This document shows positions 20,234 through 32,701 of a stretch of DNA of 64,000 nucleotides, in pieces. The DNA is from Burkholderiaceae bacterium. GTDB taxonomy: Bacteria; Pseudomonadota; Gammaproteobacteria; Burkholderiales; Burkholderiaceae_C. The first letter of the stretch is position 1; each line of letters begins with the position of its first letter. The stretch lies in NCBI GenBank assembly GCA_026125795.1, contig JAHCKM010000004.1, forward strand, positions 248,001 through 312,000, given 5' to 3'. The position numbers and the translations under genes are program-made. The notes beneath the pieces were generated by a model. It was not told where the DNA came from, did no database searches, and saw only the letters and a program-made list of their open reading frames with translations.

Positions 20234-21348
20234 CCTCGCCGCAGCCGCTGCCGCGCTGGTTCGATCTCGGCGTGCTGCCGGTGTTCAACCTTGCCTTGGC
20301 GTTGCTGGTGTGCGGCGTGGTGGTGCTGGTGATCGGCATGGACCCGGCACAGGTGCTGGCGCTGCTGATCAAGGGCGCCTTCGGCAGCCGCCTGGGCCTC
20401 AGCTACACGCTGTATTACGCCACCACCTTCGTGTTCACCGGGCTGGCGGTGGCGGTGGCGTTCCACGGTGGGCTGTTCAACATCGGCGGCGAAGGCCAGG
20501 CGATGCTCGGCGGCATCGGCACCGCGCTGGTGGCGTTGTGGCTGGCCGACAGCTGGCCGGCATGGGTCGTGCTGCCGCTGATGGTCGTGGCTGCGGCCGC
20601 GTTCGGCATGGCATGGGCCGCCGTGCCGGCGGCGCTGCAGGCCTGGCGCGGCAGCCACGTGGTGATCACCACGATCATGTTCAACTTCATCGCCTCCGCC
20701 CTGCTGTCGTGGCTGTTGATCAACGTGCTCAAGGAGCCGGGCAACATGACGGTGGAGAGCAAGAGCTTCGGCCCCGGCGCGCAGGTGCCGGCGCTGCACC
20801 AGTTGCTGGCGGCGCTCGGCATCGAGTGGCCTCGGTCGCCGCTGAACCTGAGCGTGCTGCTGGCGGCGCTGGCCGCCGTGCTGGTGTACCTGCTGGTGTG
20901 GCGCTCGCGCCCCGGCTACACCTTGCGCGCGGTGGGCTTCGCGCCCGAGGCCGCGCGTTACGCCGGCATCCGCCCGCGCACGCAGATCCTGTTCTCGATG
21001 GGCCTGTCGGGCGCGCTCGCCGGCCTGGTGGGCATCAATGAAGTCGCCGGCGTGCACGGCCGGCTGCTGCTCGACTACGTGGTCGGCGCCGGCTTTGCCG
21101 GCATTGCGGTCTCGCTGATCGGGCGCAACCACCCGGTGGGCATCGTGCTGGCGTCGCTGCTGTTCGGCGCGCTGTACCAGGGCGGATCGGAGCTGGCGTT
21201 CGAGATCCAGGGGTTCAGCCGCGACATGGTGTTCACGCTGCAGGGACTGATCGTGCTGTTCTCGGGCGCCATGGCGACGGTGGCAGCGCCGACGCTGGCG
21301 CGCGTGTACTTCGCGGTGACGCAACGCCGGGCGCTCGCGCATGGATGA
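20230..21348 (+). CDS. ABC transporter permease, nucleoside type (first permease, second system)
   Basis: 372 residues with about ten membrane helices. GGLFNIGGEGQAMLGGIGTA (about 80-99), TTIMFNFIASALLSWLL and RAVGFAPEAARYAGI match the YufP/NupP type. ATGA overlap with the ATPase stop and an 8-base overlap with the next permease show tight coupling. It is the same subunit type as the protein at 6151-7212 but clearly diverged from it, which indicates two separate importers rather than a recent duplication. Confidence 0.92.
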
Positions 21349-22309
21349 AATCGCGATCGGCACGCTGATCGCGTCGACGCTGCGCGTGTCGACGCCGCTG
21401 ATCCTGTGCGCGCTCGCCGGCTGCCTGAGCGAGCGCTCCGGCGTGATCGACCTCGGTCTCGAAGGCAAGATGCTGCTCACCGCATTCACCGCCGGCGCGG
21501 CGGCCGCGGTGTTCGGCTCGTTGGCGCTGGCGCTCGCGCTCGCCGTCGCGGTCGGCGTGGCGTTGTCGATGCTGCACGGCTATGCGTGCGTCAGCCACCG
21601 CGGCGACCAGGTGGTGATGGGCATGGCGATCACGATGACCGCGGCCGGCTTGACCGTGGTGCTGGGCATCGCCTGGTTCCACCAGGGCGGGCAGACGCCG
21701 GCCTTGCCCGATGCCGTACGACTCGGACCTTGGCTCGCGGGTGCCGCCAACACGCTGCGCGAGGCCTGGGCGCCGATCGCACTGCTGGCCATCGGCCTGC
21801 TTGGCCACAACGCTATGGTGTACCTGGCGCTGCTGCTGGTGCCGGCTGTCTGGTGGCTGCTGGCGCGCACGCGCTTCGGGCTGCGCCTGCGCGCCGCCGG
21901 CGAGAACCCGGCGATGGTCGACGCCGCCGGTTTGTCGGTGCAGCGGCTGCGTTATGCCGCGCTCGGCCTGAACGGCGTGTTGTGCGCACTGGCAGGCAGC
22001 TACCTCGTGCTGGCGCAGAACCCGTCTTTCATCCCGCACATGACTGCCGGGCGCGGCTACATGGCGCTGGCGGCGATGATCTTCGGCAAGTGGCAACCGG
22101 TCGGCGCCCTGTGGGCCTGCCTGCTGTTCGGCTTTCTCGACGCCGCCGCGATCCGGCTGCAAGGCCAGCCGCTGCCGCTGATCGGCACCGTGCCGGTGCA
22201 GGCGATCCAGGCGCTGCCCTATGTGCTGACGGTGGTGCTGCTCGCCGGCTTCATCGGCCGTGCCCGCGCACCCAAGGCCTTGGGTGTACCGTACGCAAAA
22301 GCGCACTGA
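21341..22309 (+). CDS. ABC transporter permease, nucleoside type (second permease, second system)
   Basis: 322 residues, about nine membrane helices. SERSGVIDLGLEGKMLLTAF (31-50), HRGDQVVMGMAI and RAAGENPAMVDAAGLSV are typical of the YufQ/NupQ-like partner. Its start lies inside the end of the preceding permease gene. The stop at 22309 is 5 bases before the cdd start, so transport and nucleoside breakdown are likely transcribed together. Confidence 0.92.
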   Translation: MDEIAIGTLIASTLRVSTPLILCALAGCLSERSGVIDLGLEGKMLLTAFTAGAAAAVFGSLALALALAVAVGVALSMLHGYACVSHRGDQVVMGMAITMTAAGLTVVLGIAWFHQGGQTPALPDAVRLGPWLAGAANTLREAWAPIALLAIGLLGHNAMVYLALLLVPAVWWLLARTRFGLRLRAAGENPAMVDAAGLSVQRLRYAALGLNGVLCALAGSYLVLAQNPSFIPHMTAGRGYMALAAMIFGKWQPVGALWACLLFGFLDAAAIRLQGQPLPLIGTVPVQAIQALPYVLTVVLLAGFIGRARAPKALGVPYAKAH

Positions 22310-22313
22310 CCCC

Positions 22314-22736
22314 ATGCCCGCGGTGTCCGACGACGACCTGCAAGCGCTCGCCGCAGCGGCACGCGCGGCGCGCGAGCACGCGCACGCGCCCTATTCGCGC
22401 TTTCGCGTCGGTGCCGCGCTGCTCGATGAGCACGGTCGCGTGCACTGCGGCTGCAACGTCGAGAACGCGGCGTATCCGCAGAGCCTGTGCGCCGAGGCGG
22501 TGGCGTTGGGCGCGCTGGTGAGTGCCGGAGCCCGGCGCGTGCGCGCGGTGGTCGTGGCCGGCGGCGACGGCCCCGAGGCCCTGATGCCGTGTGGCGGCTG
22601 CCGCCAGAAACTCGCCGAGTTTGCCGCCGCCGACACGCCGGTGGCGTCGGTCGACCCGCACGGCTGGCGCGCGCGCCACACGCTCGGCGAGCTGTTGCCG
22701 TTTGCCTTCGGGCAAGGGCACGTGAAGCCGCGATGA
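22314..22736 (+). CDS. cdd: Cytidine deaminase
   Basis: 140 residues, the size of the homotetrameric cytidine deaminases. The zinc site is complete: CNVENAAYPQSLCAE supplies one cysteine ligand and the catalytic Glu, and MPCGGCRQKLAEF supplies two further cysteines. YSRFRVGAALLDEHG precedes them. It converts cytidine and deoxycytidine to uridine forms in the cytoplasm. The ATG at 22314 is 5 bases after the permease stop, and the stop overlaps the next gene by 4 bases. Products would pass to the phosphorylases in this operon. Confidence 0.94.
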   Translation: MPAVSDDDLQALAAAARAAREHAHAPYSRFRVGAALLDEHGRVHCGCNVENAAYPQSLCAEAVALGALVSAGARRVRAVVVAGGDGPEALMPCGGCRQKLAEFAAADTPVASVDPHGWRARHTLGELLPFAFGQGHVKPR

Positions 22737-23560
22737 ACGAACGGACCCAGGCGTTCGACGATGCCGTCGCGCAAAGCGCGGCCCGCATCCGCGCGAGCGG
22801 GCGCCAGCCGCGCATCGCGGTGCTGCTCGGCTCGGGCTGGCATGAGTTCTCCGCCGCGGTGCGCGACACGGTGTCGATGCGCTACGCCGATCTGCCCGCG
22901 TTCCCGGTGCTCGGGATCGCCGGCCACGCCGGCACGCTGGTGCTCGGGCGCTGCGGCGCGCACGAGGTCGCCGTGCTCGCGGGCCGCAAGCACGCCTATG
23001 AAACCGGCGACGCGCAGGCGATGAAAGGCGCCATCGCCACGCTGGCCGCCTGCGGCGTGCAGGTGCTGGTGCAGACCAACGCCGGCGGCAGCCTCGAGCC
23101 GTCGATGCGTTCCGGCGCGCTGATGCTGCTCACCGACCACCTGAACATCACGCAACGCTCGCCTTTGCAGGGCGATACCGGTTCGGAGCGCTTCGTCGAC
23201 CTGCGCGACGCCTACGACCCGAGCCTGCGCCGGCAGGCGCACGCCGCCGCACAGCGCCGCGGCGTCACGTTGCACGAGGGCGTGTACGCCTGGGTGCTCG
23301 GCCCGCAGTTCGAGACGCCGGCCGAGATCCGCATGCTGCAGCGCCTGGGCGCACAGGCGGTCGGCATGAGCACCGTGCCGGAGACGATCCTGGCGCGGCG
23401 CTTCGGTCTGCGCGTGCTGGCGCTCTCGTTGATCACCAACATGGGCTGCGGGCTGCACGACGAAGCCCTGAGCCACGCCCACACACTGGCCAGCGCGCAA
23501 GCCGCCGGCGCGCGCGCGGTGCCGTTGCTGCATGCGATCGTCGAGGCGCTGGAGGTCTGA
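22733..23560 (+). CDS. punA: Purine nucleoside phosphorylase (trimeric PNP family)
   Basis: 275 residues with the phosphate loop GSG (33-35), His65 in GIAGHAG, RKHAYE (85-90), TNAGGSL (115-121), GPQFETPAE (190-198, with Glu194 for the base) and AVGMSTVPE. The base-contacting Asn236 in SLITNMGCG indicates preference for 6-oxopurines (inosine and guanosine). It splits purine nucleosides to base and (deoxy)ribose-1-phosphate. The start overlaps the cdd stop by 4 bases. Together with adenosine deaminase it can process imported purine nucleosides. XapA-like specificity cannot be excluded. Confidence 0.9.
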   Translation: MNERTQAFDDAVAQSAARIRASGRQPRIAVLLGSGWHEFSAAVRDTVSMRYADLPAFPVLGIAGHAGTLVLGRCGAHEVAVLAGRKHAYETGDAQAMKGAIATLAACGVQVLVQTNAGGSLEPSMRSGALMLLTDHLNITQRSPLQGDTGSERFVDLRDAYDPSLRRQAHAAAQRRGVTLHEGVYAWVLGPQFETPAEIRMLQRLGAQAVGMSTVPETILARRFGLRVLALSLITNMGCGLHDEALSHAHTLASAQAAGARAVPLLHAIVEALEV

Positions 23561-23561
23561 C

Positions 23562-24341
23562 ATGGCGGTTGCACGCACCGAACAAGACGCCGCCCGCATC
23601 GCCCTCGCCTGCCTCGATCTCACCAGCCTGAACGATGGCGACACCGACTCGCAGGTGATCGCGCTGTGTGAGCGCGCCGACGGGCCGCACGGCAAGCCGG
23701 CCGCGCTCTGTGTGTGGCCGCACCTGGCGCAGGTGGCCGTGCGCCATGCACCGCCCGGCGTAAGCGTGGCCGCGGTGGCCAACTTCCCCGACGGCAGTGT
23801 CGACACGCAGCGCGCGCTGGCCGACACGCTGCGCATCGTGCAGGCTGGCGCGCAAGAAGTGGACGTGGTGCTGCCGTACCGCGCGCTGCTGGCCGGCGAT
23901 GACAAGACCTGCGCCGAGCTGCTGCGCGCGGTGCGCCGCGCTTGCGAGCCGCTCACGCTCAAGGCGATTCTTGAAACCGGCGAGCTGCGCGAACGGCGCT
24001 GGATGCAGCACGCCGCCCGCATCGCGCTCGCCGAGGGCGCCGACTTCCTCAAGACCAGCAGCGGCAAGACCGCGGTCAGCGCCACGCCAGAGGCGGCGCG
24101 TTGCCTGCTGCAGGAGATCCGCGCCGACGCTCGCGCGCGCGCATCGGTGGGGTTCAAGGCCGCGGGCGGGATACGCACGGTGGCCGATGCAGCAACCTAC
24201 ATTGAACTCGTCGAACAAGCGCTGGGCACCGCCGCGCTCGTGCCGGCGCGCTTTCGCTTCGGCGCCAGCGGGCTGTTGAACGACATCGAACGGGAGCTCG
24301 GCGGTGGCGCAGGCCGCGCCGAGCCCGACATGCGCTACTGA
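23562..24341 (+). CDS. deoC: Deoxyribose-phosphate aldolase
   Basis: 259 residues, the length of the E. coli-type enzyme. The Schiff-base lysine is Lys164 in FLKTSSGK, the second active-site lysine is Lys199 in GFKAAGG, and Asp101 (EVDVVLPY) completes the relay. It cleaves deoxyribose-5-phosphate to glyceraldehyde-3-phosphate and acetaldehyde, so deoxynucleosides can feed central metabolism. A strong GGAGGT lies 6-11 bases upstream of the ATG at 23562. No phosphopentomutase (deoB) is visible in the window; it would have to be elsewhere. Confidence 0.94.
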   Translation: MAVARTEQDAARIALACLDLTSLNDGDTDSQVIALCERADGPHGKPAALCVWPHLAQVAVRHAPPGVSVAAVANFPDGSVDTQRALADTLRIVQAGAQEVDVVLPYRALLAGDDKTCAELLRAVRRACEPLTLKAILETGELRERRWMQHAARIALAEGADFLKTSSGKTAVSATPEAARCLLQEIRADARARASVGFKAAGGIRTVADAATYIELVEQALGTAALVPARFRFGASGLLNDIERELGGGAGRAEPDMRY

Positions 24342-24363
24342 ATTGAACCCACGGGTCCACGAC

Positions 24364-26034
24364 ATGACACAACGACGAGGGGTGCGCCGGGCCACGGCGC
24401 CCGCGCTGGTTCTGCTCGCACTGCTCGCCGCCTGCGCCGCGCCGCGGTCCACGACGCCGGTGCAGGTGAAGATCCTGGCGATCAACGACTTCCACGGCAA
24501 CCTGAAGCCGCCGCAAGGCGGCATCCGCATCCGCGACCCGCAAGACCCGAGCAAGACCATCAACGTGCCGGCCGGCGGCAGCGAGCACATGGCCAGCGCG
24601 CTCAACGAGCTGCGCGCGAAGAACCCGAACCACATCTTCGTCGCCGCCGGCGATCTGGTCGGCGCCACGCCGCTGGTGTCGGCGCTGTTCCACGACGAGC
24701 CGACGATCGAGGCGATGAACCTGATGGGGCTGGAGGCGAGCGCGGTCGGCAACCACGAATTCGACAAGGGGCAGTCCGAGCTGCTGCGGCTGCAGCGCGG
24801 CGGCTGCCATCCGGCCGACGGCTGCAAAGGTCCGCGGCCGTTCGGCGGCGCGCGCTTTCAGTACCTCGGCGCCGGCATCGTCGACACGCGCAGCGGGCAG
24901 AACCTGCTGCCTTCGACCCACATCAAGCGCTTCCAGGGCATCCCGGTGGCGTTCATCGGGCTCACGCTGAAGGACACGCCGACGATCGTCGTGCCGGCCG
25001 GTGTCGCGCACCTGAAGTTCGGCGACGAGGCCGAGACGATCAACGCGCTGGTGCCGGGCTTGCGCCAGCAAGGCATCGAGGCCATCGTGGTGCTGATCCA
25101 CGAGGGCGGCATGCCGACCGGCGACTACAACGAATGCCCGGGAATCTCCGGGCCGATCGTCGACATCGTCAGGAAGCTCGATCGCGCGGTCGACGTCGTG
25201 ATCAGCGGCCACACGCACCGCGCCTACAACTGCCGCATCGACGACCGTCTCGTCACCAGCGCCGACCGCTACGGCACGGTGGTCAGCGAGATCGACATCA
25301 CGCTCGACCCCGGGAGCGGCGACGTCACGCAGGCGCGCGCCGACAACCTGATCGTGCGCACCGACCGTTTCGCCAAGGACGCGGCGCAGTCCAAGCTGAT
25401 CGCCACCTACGAGCAACTGGCGGCGCCGCTGGCCAAGCGCGTGGTCGGCCGCGTGGGCGCGCCGCTCACCCGCGACGAGAGCCCATCCGGCGAGATGCCG
25501 GTCGGCCTGGTGATCGCCGATGCGCAGCTCGCTGCCACCGGCGAGGCCGGGGCACAACTTGCGCTGATGAATCCCGGCGGCGTGCGCGCCAACCTCAATG
25601 GCGACGCCAGCGGCCAGGTGCGCTACGAAGACCTGTTCGCGGTGCAGCCGTTCTACAACAACCTGGTCACCGTCACGCTCACCGGGGCGCAGTTGCAGCT
25701 GGCGCTGGAACAGCAGTGGCTCAACCAGCCGCGACCTCGCGTGCTGCAGGTGTCGCGCGGCTTCAGCTACACGTGGGATGCGAGCAAGCCGCCCGGCCAG
25801 CGTGTCGTGCCGGGCAGCCTGCGGCTCCATGGCGCGCCGATCGAACCCCAGCAGCGACTGCGCGTCACGATCAACAACTTTCTGGCCGGCGGCGGCGACA
25901 ACTTCAGCGTCTTCAAACGCGACGGCCAGGACCCGCGCACCGGCATCATGGACATCGATGCGTTCGAACGCTACGTCGCCGCACAAGGCACCGTGTCGCC
26001 GGTGACGACGCCGCGCGTCCAGCGCATGAACTGA
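24364..26034 (+). CDS. Bifunctional metallophosphatase / 5'-nucleotidase, probable lipoprotein
   Basis: 556 residues. The N-terminus is a lipoprotein signal: a hydrophobic run and a lipobox LLAAC with Cys24. The metallophosphoesterase domain shows AINDFHGN (Asp42, His44), GDLVGAT, GNHEFDKG and VVISGHTHRAYNC; the C-terminal half is a 5'-nucleotidase domain with MNPGGVRAN, FAVQPFYNNLV and NNFLAGGGDNF. It should remove phosphate from nucleotides outside the cytoplasm, making nucleosides for the importer encoded upstream. I used the ATG at 24364, after the deoC stop, because it directly opens the signal sequence. Confidence 0.9.
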   Translation: MTQRRGVRRATAPALVLLALLAACAAPRSTTPVQVKILAINDFHGNLKPPQGGIRIRDPQDPSKTINVPAGGSEHMASALNELRAKNPNHIFVAAGDLVGATPLVSALFHDEPTIEAMNLMGLEASAVGNHEFDKGQSELLRLQRGGCHPADGCKGPRPFGGARFQYLGAGIVDTRSGQNLLPSTHIKRFQGIPVAFIGLTLKDTPTIVVPAGVAHLKFGDEAETINALVPGLRQQGIEAIVVLIHEGGMPTGDYNECPGISGPIVDIVRKLDRAVDVVISGHTHRAYNCRIDDRLVTSADRYGTVVSEIDITLDPGSGDVTQARADNLIVRTDRFAKDAAQSKLIATYEQLAAPLAKRVVGRVGAPLTRDESPSGEMPVGLVIADAQLAATGEAGAQLALMNPGGVRANLNGDASGQVRYEDLFAVQPFYNNLVTVTLTGAQLQLALEQQWLNQPRPRVLQVSRGFSYTWDASKPPGQRVVPGSLRLHGAPIEPQQRLRVTINNFLAGGGDNFSVFKRDGQDPRTGIMDIDAFERYVAAQGTVSPVTTPRVQRMN

Positions 26035-26039
26035 TCCCG

Positions 26040-29660
<3,621 letters not shown>

Positions 29661-29676
29661 CGCGCGGCCAGCGCCG

Positions 29677-29694
29677 GGCCGCTCCCAAGCGGCC
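29677..29694. terminator. Stem-loop between convergent pyrF and iorB-like genes
   Basis: GGCCGCT pairs with AGCGGCC around a CCCA loop. No T-run is seen on either side. It lies in the 87-base convergent gap and is also part of a GC-rich sequence resembling the repeat family at 34528 and 40828. Confidence 0.35.
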
Positions 29695-29747
29695 GCGCGA
29701 CCCGCTCGGCGGGTGGCGGCGCGTACTCGCGCCGCTGGGTGCACCAT

Positions 29748-32048
29748 CTACCCCAGCAGCGGCTGCAGCGGCAGCTCGCGCAGGCGTTTGCCGGTGAGCG
29801 CGAACAACGCGTTGGCCAATGCCGGCGCCACCGGCGGCAATGCGGGCTCGCCCATGCCGGTGGGCGGCAACACGCTCGGCACGGTGTGCGTCTCGATCGC
29901 CGGCGTCTGCGCCAGCGTGACCATCGGCTGGTCGGGGAAGTTCTTCTGCCTGACCGCGCCGCCCTCGATGTCGATGCGGCCGTACAGCGCCGCGCTCAAT
30001 CCCATCACCACCGACGACTCCACCTGCTGAGCGACGCCTTGCGGATGCACCACGGTGCCGCAATCGAGCGCGGTCACGACACGCAGCACGCGCAGCTGCT
30101 TGTCGACCGACGACACCTCGACCACTTGCGCGCAGATCGTGCCGAAGCTCTCGTGCAGTGCCAGCCCGCGCGCGCGCCCTCTGGGCAGCGCCCGGGACCA
30201 GCCGGCTTTGTGCGCGGCCAGCTGCAGCACCGCGGCGTGGCGCGGCTTGGTGTCCAGCAGCTCGAGGCGGAACCGCAAAGGGTCCTGCCGCGCCGCGAAC
30301 GCCAGCTCGTCGATGAACGACTCCTTGAAGAAGGCATTTTGCGAATGGCCCACCGACCGCCAGTTGCCCACCGGCACGCCGCTGCGAGTGGCCACGTGCG
30401 CGATGCGCTGGTGCGGGATCGCATACGGCAGGTCGTACAGGCCTTCAACCGTGGTCTTGTCGGGTACATCGATCGGCCCGGCGAACGCCGGCAGCACGCG
30501 CTCGATCCAGCGCGGCTCGAGCGCGTCACCCGCGCTGTGCGCCTCGAACGCCTGCAGGCGGCCCTGCGCATCGAAACCGGCGCGCAGCAGCGCCGCACCG
30601 GCGGGGCGGTAGAAGTCGTGCATGAAATCTTCTTCGCGCGACCACGACAGCTGCACCGGCCGGCCGCCGGTCTCCTGCGCGACGCGCACCGCCTGGGCGA
30701 CGAAATCCACCTCGAGCCGCCGCCCGAAACCGCCGCCGAGGTAGGTGACGTGCACCGTCACCGCCGCAGGATCGACACCGGCCACGCGCGCCGCCGCATC
30801 GCGCGCCAGGCCGGGTACCTGGGTCGGCGCCCACAGCTCGACGCGGCGATCGGCATGGATGCGCACGGTGCAGTTCATCGGCTCCATCGTCGCGTGCGCG
30901 AGGTATGGCGCGCGGTACAGCGCCTCGACCCGGCGCGCGCTGCCGGCCAGCGCCGCCGCGCTGTCGCCGCGGCTGTGAAAGCCAAAGCCGCTGCGTTGTT
31001 CGGCGGCGCCGCGCGCGGCGGCTTCGAGCGAGGCTTCGATGCGCTTGGAGTCCAGCGCCCCACCCGGCCGCGGCTGCCATTGCACTTGCAGCGCACGTGC
31101 CGCCTCGCGTGCGTGCCACGTGGTGCGCGCCAGCACCGCCAGCGCGGCATCGGCGCCGCCAAGCGGCGGCAGCCGCACGATGCGCTCGACACCGGGCAGC
31201 CTGAGCGCCGCGTTGACATCCACCGGACCCGGCGCGCCGCCGATCATCGGCGCATGCACGACGCTGGCGTACACCAGATCGGGCAGCCGCACATCGAGGC
31301 CATAGACCGCGCGCCCGTCGCATTTGTCGACCAGGTCGATGCGGCGCGCCGGCTTGCCGATCACGCGCAGCGCATGGCGCGGCTTCAACACGACGTCGCC
31401 CGGCGGCGACAGCGCGGCCTGCTCGACCAGCTGGCCGTAGTGCGCGCGCGGTCCCGAGCTGTGGCTGACGATGCCGTCGCGCACTTCCAGCTCGGCCACC
31501 GGCAGCTTCCAGCGCAACGACGCCGCGCCCAGCAGGCGAGCGCGCGCCGTGGCCGCGGCCAGGCGCAGCGGCAGCCAGGCATCGGCCACGCTGGCCGAGC
31601 CACCGGTGACGTTGATGCCGAGTTCGCGCGCGACCTTCAGCGTGATCCAGCGCGCCGCACGGAACGCCGTGGACTCCTGCCCCGGCTCGCGTGCGTCGGC
31701 GTGGAACGGCAGAAAGCCGACGAAGCTCTCGGCGCTGCCGAAGATGGCCTCGTGTCCGGCCTGCCGCAGCCGCACGCGCTGCAGCGGCACGTCGAGCTCC
31801 TCGGCCACCAGCATCGCGAGCGCGGTGTGCACACCCTGGCCCATCTCGCTGCGGTTCATCGCCAGCACGACGCCACCGTCCTTGGTGATCTTGATCCAGC
31901 CGTTGAGCGCGATCTCGCCGTCAGCGGCCGGCCACAGGGAGGCCGACCCCAGGCGGCTGCGCGGCGGCGTCAGGCCCCAGCCGACAAGCAGCGCCCCACC
32001 GAGGGTTGCAGCCGACAGCACCAGGCTGCGGCGGCGCAGCGCGGTCAC
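29748..32048 (-). CDS. Molybdenum hydroxylase large subunit, isoquinoline 1-oxidoreductase beta (IorB) type
   Basis: 766 residues from GTG at 32048, which overlaps the small-subunit stop by 4 bases (GTGA). [19 protein letters not shown] at the N-terminus is a twin-arginine-like signal, so export to the periplasm is likely. Molybdopterin-binding landmarks are EMGQGVHT (68-75), GGGFGRR (438-444) and a C-terminal GMGE whose Glu734 is placed as the catalytic Glu. The family oxidises N-heteroaromatic rings or aldehydes and uses the small iron-sulfur subunit, with electrons usually passed to a cytochrome. The substrate is unknown; closeness to nucleobase genes makes an N-heterocycle plausible. Confidence 0.9.
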   Translation of the reverse strand: MTALRRRSLVLSAATLGGALLVGWGLTPPRSRLGSASLWPAADGEIALNGWIKITKDGGVVLAMNRSEMGQGVHTALAMLVAEELDVPLQRVRLRQAGHEAIFGSAESFVGFLPFHADAREPGQESTAFRAARWITLKVARELGINVTGGSASVADAWLPLRLAAATARARLLGAASLRWKLPVAELEVRDGIVSHSSGPRAHYGQLVEQAALSPPGDVVLKPRHALRVIGKPARRIDLVDKCDGRAVYGLDVRLPDLVYASVVHAPMIGGAPGPVDVNAALRLPGVERIVRLPPLGGADAALAVLARTTWHAREAARALQVQWQPRPGGALDSKRIEASLEAAARGAAEQRSGFGFHSRGDSAAALAGSARRVEALYRAPYLAHATMEPMNCTVRIHADRRVELWAPTQVPGLARDAAARVAGVDPAAVTVHVTYLGGGFGRRLEVDFVAQAVRVAQETGGRPVQLSWSREEDFMHDFYRPAGAALLRAGFDAQGRLQAFEAHSAGDALEPRWIERVLPAFAGPIDVPDKTTVEGLYDLPYAIPHQRIAHVATRSGVPVGNWRSVGHSQNAFFKESFIDELAFAARQDPLRFRLELLDTKPRHAAVLQLAAHKAGWSRALPRGRARGLALHESFGTICAQVVEVSSVDKQLRVLRVVTALDCGTVVHPQGVAQQVESSVVMGLSAALYGRIDIEGGAVRQKNFPDQPMVTLAQTPAIETHTVPSVLPPTGMGEPALPPVAPALANALFALTGKRLRELPLQPLLG

Positions 32049-32536
32049 GGCCGCGGCGGTGCGCGGCGTCGCACGCTCATCGTCTGTCTCGCCGCCGCCT
32101 TGATGGCCTGGCGCACGCGCGGGTAGCTGCCGCAGCGGCACAGGTTGGTCATCGCGGCGTCGATGTCGGCATCACTCGGCTCGCTCTTGTTCGCGAGCAG
32201 CGCGGCGGCCGCCATCAACATGCCGCTCTGGCAGTAGCCGCATTGCGGCACCTGGTGTTCGACCCAGGCCTGCTGCAGCGGATGCGGTCCGTCGGCGCCG
32301 GCCAGTCCTTCGATCGTGCGGATCTGCTTGCCCTGCAGCGACGACAGCGGTGTGACACACGCGCGCGTGGCGGCACCGTCGACCAGCACGGTGCACGCGC
32401 CACAGGCGGCCACGCCGCAACCGTACTTGGTGCCGGTGAGCTGCAGCACGTCGCGCAGCACCCACAACAGCGGCATGCGCGGATCGACCTGCGCGTCGTC
32501 CACGGCCCGCAACTGGCCGTTGATCGAAAGGTCCAT
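32045..32536 (-). CDS. Molybdenum hydroxylase small subunit with two [2Fe-2S] clusters (IorA type)
   Basis: 163 residues. A plant-type ferredoxin cluster motif, [15 protein letters not shown] with a later Cys, is followed by the second cluster motif CGYCQSGM ... CRCGSY. It passes electrons from the molybdenum centre of the partner subunit. I used the ATG at 32536 (MDLSINGQL), where family similarity begins; an in-frame start at 32578 would add 14 residues. No clear ribosome binding site is visible. GACAAT about 28 bases upstream may be a -10. No maturation chaperone gene is nearby. Confidence 0.92.
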   Translation of the reverse strand: MDLSINGQLRAVDDAQVDPRMPLLWVLRDVLQLTGTKYGCGVAACGACTVLVDGAATRACVTPLSSLQGKQIRTIEGLAGADGPHPLQQAWVEHQVPQCGYCQSGMLMAAAALLANKSEPSDADIDAAMTNLCRCGSYPRVRQAIKAAARQTMSVRRRAPPRP

Positions 32537-32603
32537 CGTCTCGGTGGGTGGGGCGACCGCGGCATTGTCGCCCCGCACGGGCTGCGCTGTGCGCGATGCG
32601 CGT

Positions 32604-32680
32604 TTGGCTTCGGCCGGCGTTACACGCCTTCACCTCGCTTACGCGACGTGAGCTACGCCGAAGCGACCTGCCGGTCGCTT
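32604..32680. repeat. Dispersed intergenic repeat, family C (copy 1)
   Basis: The core reads CACCTCGCTTACGCGACG then TGAGCTACGCCGAAGCG. It matches, with substitutions, the two copies at 41411-41556 and the one near 36722. It lies between the iorA-like gene and the carboxypeptidase gene, and nothing else is seen in this 165-base gap. Confidence 0.5.
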
Positions 32681-32701
32681 TCAGCCCGCGTCGACCCGCA
32701 G

